This document shows positions 5,786-8,686 of a stretch of 8,686 bases of DNA, one piece after another. Position 1 is the stretch's first letter, and the number at the start of each line of letters is the position of its first letter. Both the position numbers and the translations under genes were made by a program. The notes beneath the pieces were generated by a model. The model ran no database searches, was not told where the DNA came from, and saw nothing but the letters and a program-made list of their open reading frames with translations. Origin of the DNA: Syntrophomonadaceae bacterium (GTDB lineage Bacteria > Bacillota > Dethiobacteria > DTU022); NCBI GenBank assembly GCA_007126465.1, contig SLBE01000079.1:1-8686 (forward strand), written 5' to 3'.

Positions 5786-6494
5786 ATTCAATATTATCTT
5801 CTACATACATTACAATTTCAAGGGCCACAAAGTCGATCGGTTCAGCGCTGATACTGCTTTCCTCACCCCTGCCGAGGATAACACTAGTTACTTCAACAGC
5901 AAACCCTTCAACAATTTTCAGGTAATCAACCTCATACTCCTGAAGCCCCGCTGCTTCTTCTGCAGGCTCAGCATCTTCAGCATCTTCTGTCGGTTCAATA
6001 TCTTCAATTCTTAGTTCAAAATTGAGTTCCCTGACAAAATCACTATCATCAAAAAAATCAACAGTGAAAGAAAGATGGACCCATTCCAGGGTAAAAACAT
6101 TTGAATCCTCAACTACCCAGAACAGCTGACCTTCATAACTGTAATCCTCAGTAAATTCTGCCATGAAACCCGGGTCTGACATGATTATATCGGGGCCCGG
6201 GATAACTTCTCCGCTGGACAGGTCCAGGATAGCATGGCTCAGCCAGGGCCAGTAATAGGTTGGAGGCGTTCCTGGCACTTCGTCTGCCGGCTCTTCCGGA
6301 TCCAACAGATCAGGCTCACCAGGCTCAACTTCTTCCACATCATCAGGATCAAGATCGTTTAACTCTTCTTCCACCATGTCACCTATCACATCTGTTTCAG
6401 GATCACATCCCGCTGCAGTGATTGACAGCACAGCTATAACAAATAATATAATAAAAGAAACCGGCACCTGCCTCTTAAAGATTAGCAATTTCAT
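5784..6494 (-). CDS. Strongly acidic lipoprotein of unknown function
   Basis: I do not recognise this 236-aa protein. It has a basic N-terminus (Lys2, Lys7, Arg8), a hydrophobic segment (about 11-26) and a lipobox Ala-Ala-Gly-Cys with Cys30, so it should be lipid-anchored outside the membrane. Residues 31-75 form an acidic, Pro-containing tether. Residues about 76-164 look like a beta-rich fold with many aromatic residues, interrupted by a second acidic Ala/Glu stretch (165-183), and then a final strand-rich part (186-236). From Cys30 onward there are only four basic residues (Arg155, Arg162, Lys193, Arg209). It is first in a tight unit with tkt (14 bp) and the VanY-like lipoprotein, with which it shares the signal and tether design. 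GGGAG lies 10 nt before the ATG. No catalytic motif is visible, so a binding or structural surface role is only a guess. Confidence 0.85.
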   Translation of the reverse strand: MKLLIFKRQVPVSFIILFVIAVLSITAAGCDPETDVIGDMVEEELNDLDPDDVEEVEPGEPDLLDPEEPADEVPGTPPTYYWPWLSHAILDLSSGEVIPGPDIIMSDPGFMAEFTEDYSYEGQLFWVVEDSNVFTLEWVHLSFTVDFFDDSDFVRELNFELRIEDIEPTEDAEDAEPAEEAAGLQEYEVDYLKIVEGFAVEVTSVILGRGEESSISAEPIDFVALEIVMYVEDNIE

Positions 6495-6560
6495 AACAGT
6501 TCATCTCCCAGAATCACTCAACACCTGATAGTGATTATCCGATATCTTTATCTTTTTTAT

Positions 6561-6588
6561 TTTATAACCTTTAGCCGTTTTATGCAAA
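6561..6588 (-). promoter_or_regulatory. Candidate promoter of the lipoprotein-tkt-carboxypeptidase unit
   Basis: On the minus strand TTTGCA (6588-6583, four of six matches) and TATAAA (6566-6561, five of six matches) are separated by 16 bp. The predicted start is near 6554, with a leader of about 60 nt before the lipoprotein ATG at 6494. The surrounding DNA is A/T-rich, which raises the chance of a fortuitous match. Confidence 0.4.
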
Positions 6589-6628
6589 GATTTAACCTGC
6601 ACCTTTTCACCTGCCACTTGCATTTTTT

Positions 6629-6665
6629 TTATTACCGGTTAATAAGGGAATAAAACCGGTAATAA
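6629..6665 (-). repeat. 12-bp inverted repeat over the permease stop codon
   Basis: Perfect arms at 6629-6640 and 6654-6665 (core accggt) flank a 13-nt loop. The stem covers the last permease codons and its stop codon (6639-6641). On the minus strand it is followed by a run of A, not U, so it is not a standard intrinsic terminator in that direction; the plus-strand side lacks a T-run after it as well. It may protect the 3' end of the permease message, reduce readthrough, or be a protein-binding site. Confidence 0.5.
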
Positions 6666-8686
6666 CAGCACGCTTACCACCAGGACAATCAGGGTCAGTG
6701 GCAAGCCGTTTTTAATGTAATCACTAAACCGATATCCACCGGGGCTCATGATCAAGACATTGATCGGGTGGGATACAGGGGTCATAAAGCTGGAGGCTAC
6801 GGAATAGACTATCCCCATAATAAAGGGATAGGGTGAAATGCCCAGGTTAACAGCCGAGGCAATCGCAATGGGGGCCATAACCACTGCATTAACGGGACTG
6901 GGGATAAACTGGTTAAGGATAAGAGTCATAATCATTAACCCGGCTAAAATTGCCGTGGTACCAAGTGAGCCGACGGCGTCGATCACTATACCGGCGATCA
7001 TAGATGCCGCACCGGTGCTCTGCATAGCCAACCCCAGGGGCAGCATGGCCGCTATCAGGAATACCGCCTTCCATTCTATGGCCCGGTAAGCTTCCTCAAT
7101 TGTCAGGCAGCGAGTCATAATCATTAGCACTGCGCCTGCAATTGCAGCTATATAAATCGGCAGCAGGTTCAGCAGGGTTACAGCCAGGACGCCAAGCATA
7201 ATCATTCCGGCCAGCGGCGCCTTTTTATACAAATATTTCTCCTGGTAATCAAGGGTCAAAACAACAAAATCTTTCTCCCTGCCCAGCATTTCAAAGCGCT
7301 CACCTCTCCCATAGCACAACAGGGCATCACCGAATTCAAGAGGCATATCATTAAGATTTGTCCTGTAGGCCCGATCTCCGCGCCAGATCGCCAGAACCGA
7401 AACCCCGTATTTTTCACGGAAATCTAACTGGCGAAGAGTTTTCCCGGTCAGGGTTGTATGCGGCGAGAGCATCACTTCAACCACTGAAAGTGTATCTGTT
7501 TCAAGCTGGCGCAAATCTATATCGGGATTGCGCTCAACCAGCAGCGATTGGTGACCTCTTAAAACATCTATATCGCCTGTGCGTCCTTCAACCACAAGCA
7601 GGTCATTTTCTTTCAGGGTGGTAGCAGGCTCCGGAATGAAAAGTTCTTCACCATTTCTGATAATATTAAGAACCGATATCCCGTAGCTTTTAGCCAATCC
7701 CATATCCCGGATTGAGGCGCCGGCAAGCGATGAACCTTCCGGTATCCGCACATAAAGCAGCCTTTCATCTAAATCGTAACCGGCCGCGTCACAGTCCTGC
7801 AAAAAGGTAACTTCTTCATGCTCACTTAATTTTTTCAGGGAATCAACAGGCCCCCTGAATAAGAGATGATCACCGGGTTCGAATACTATTTCGCCTAAAT
7901 TGGTTCGTTTAACCTGTTCACCCCGCCTGTAAGCCAGCAGGGTCACCCCCAGCTTTTGCCTGGCATCCAGGTCCACCAGCGTTTTTTTCCTGAACATAGA
8001 CTCTTCTCCGACCTTAAGTTCAACCAGGCCGATATGTTCAGAAGTGAGACAGGTTGGCTCCGGAGAATCATCAAGAAGCATCACCACAGGCTTACCGGAA
8101 ATCTGATCTATAGCGTCAAGCTTGCCAAGAACCAGCAAGCTGTCACCGGCCTGCAGCTGCAGGTCCGGCCCGGGAATATGACGAACCCCTTCCTCACGGA
8201 TTACACTTAAAACATTCAGGCCAAGCGCCCTGCCAAAACGGCTTTCATCAAGGCTTTTGCCGACCAGCGGGTTATTTTCCGGGATGGTAATCTTAGCAAT
8301 GCGCTCTTTTAGTTCGTAGTGCTGCCTGAAATCTTTGTTGGGCTGAATAGTATCAACTGAAGGGCTCTTTCTTTCAGGAAGCAGGCGGCGTCCCAGGATA
8401 AGCATATAAAGTATAGCTATAATTAGAATAGAAACGCCTATGATTGTAAAATCAAATAAGCCAGGTGGTCTCACCCCGGCTTCACGTAAAAAATCGACAA
8501 CCACCAGGTTTGATGAAGTTCCAATCAAAACAGTCATCCCACCGATGGTGGTACCGAAAACCATGGGCATTAGCAGCCTGGATGCCGGACGCCCGGTCCG
8601 CCGGGCAATATCCAGGGTGGCCGGTAAAAACATGGCGACAACCCCGACATTGATAACAAAAGCAGATATTGCCGCAGTACTGCCCA
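6639..8686 (-). CDS. SLC13/DASS-type anion permease with four RCK_C domains (5' end outside window)
   Basis: This is a membrane permease of the divalent anion:Na+ symporter superfamily, with likely substrates such as sulfate, phosphate or dicarboxylates; the substrate cannot be read here. The frame stays open to the window edge: 17 further codons above the Met at 8633 encode Ser-Ala-Phe-Val-Ile-Asn-Val-Gly, the first re-entrant hairpin, so that Met is internal. Numbering from it, Gly-Thr-Ser-Ser-Asn-Leu (38-43) and a helix (about 60-80) lead into four TrkA-C/RCK_C domains (about 111-178, 201-269, 291-358, 382-450). The second membrane half follows (about 473-664), with Phe-Met-Thr-Pro-Val-Ser-His (616-622) and Pro-Gly-Gly-Tyr-Arg-Phe-Ser-Asp-Tyr (631-639) near the end. 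Such permeases usually have two RCK_C domains. The second hairpin reads Pro-Ser-Pro-Val-Asn where Ser/Asn-Asn is common. Confidence 0.92.
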   Translation of the reverse strand, partial: GSTAAISAFVINVGVVAMFLPATLDIARRTGRPASRLLMPMVFGTTIGGMTVLIGTSSNLVVVDFLREAGVRPPGLFDFTIIGVSILIIAILYMLILGRRLLPERKSPSVDTIQPNKDFRQHYELKERIAKITIPENNPLVGKSLDESRFGRALGLNVLSVIREEGVRHIPGPDLQLQAGDSLLVLGKLDAIDQISGKPVVMLLDDSPEPTCLTSEHIGLVELKVGEESMFRKKTLVDLDARQKLGVTLLAYRRGEQVKRTNLGEIVFEPGDHLLFRGPVDSLKKLSEHEEVTFLQDCDAAGYDLDERLLYVRIPEGSSLAGASIRDMGLAKSYGISVLNIIRNGEELFIPEPATTLKENDLLVVEGRTGDIDVLRGHQSLLVERNPDIDLRQLETDTLSVVEVMLSPHTTLTGKTLRQLDFREKYGVSVLAIWRGDRAYRTNLNDMPLEFGDALLCYGRGERFEMLGREKDFVVLTLDYQEKYLYKKAPLAGMIMLGVLAVTLLNLLPIYIAAIAGAVLMIMTRCLTIEEAYRAIEWKAVFLIAAMLPLGLAMQSTGAASMIAGIVIDAVGSLGTTAILAGLMIMTLILNQFIPSPVNAVVMAPIAIASAVNLGISPYPFIMGIVYSVASSFMTPVSHPINVLIMSPGGYRFSDYIKNGLPLTLIVLVVSVLLLPVLFPY

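Noticed and set aside
5971..5988. Two tandem copies of a 9-bp repeat (gcatcttca / gcatcttct) in the acidic lipoprotein gene
   Set aside because: It is in frame and simply encodes the Glu-Asp-Ala stretch; two imperfect copies do not make a phase-variable or structural repeat.
1..8686. CRISPR, transposon, phage, tRNA or defence island
   Set aside because: No regularly spaced repeats, terminal inverted repeats, transposase or integrase motifs, or tRNA cloverleaf pattern were seen. The genes are typical chromosomal housekeeping and membrane functions.

Overview
All supported genes in this window lie on the minus strand. The window reads as ordinary chromosomal DNA from a bacterium, most likely a Gram-positive-lineage (Bacillota, clostridia-like) anaerobe. 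The grounds are strong AGGAG/GGGAGG ribosome binding sites, use of a TTG start, AT-rich sigma-A-like promoters, lipoproteins with a typical lipobox, a VanY-type peptidoglycan carboxypeptidase, DUF4870/Tic20-like small membrane proteins, and a B12-binding radical SAM enzyme of a kind common in anaerobes. This taxonomic call is inference; there is no rRNA or other marker gene here.

Layout in the direction of transcription (high to low coordinates). 8686-6639: a 5'-truncated SLC13-type permease with four RCK_C (TrkA-C) domains in its central cytoplasmic part. 6638-6495: a 144-bp gap with a 12-bp inverted repeat over the permease stop codon and a candidate promoter. 6494-2908: a tight three-gene unit (gaps of 14 and 15 bp) of a very acidic lipoprotein of unknown function, transketolase (tkt) and a VanY-like D,D-carboxypeptidase lipoprotein. 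2907-2801: a gap with the best promoter in the window and a small palindrome at the start of the transcript. 2800-2013: two small membrane proteins of the DUF4870/Tic20-like kind. 2012-1850: a gap with a 10-bp hairpin that is probably a terminator. 1849-68: a B12-binding radical SAM protein with a DUF4070-like region and a STAS-like C-terminal domain. Below position 50 a further minus-strand gene may begin.

The unit lipoprotein-tkt-carboxypeptidase mixes central carbon metabolism with two surface-anchored proteins. Both lipoproteins have a C-terminally placed folded part carried on a tether in which about half the residues are Asp or Glu. The mature part of the first lipoprotein has only four Lys/Arg residues, which would fit a cell surface exposed to high salt or high pH. 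The features most worth a second look are the radical SAM-STAS architecture, the ABAB arrangement of four RCK_C domains with a changed second hairpin in the permease, and the paired acidic-tether lipoproteins around tkt. I see no CRISPR array, tRNA, rRNA, insertion sequence, phage gene or recognisable defence system.
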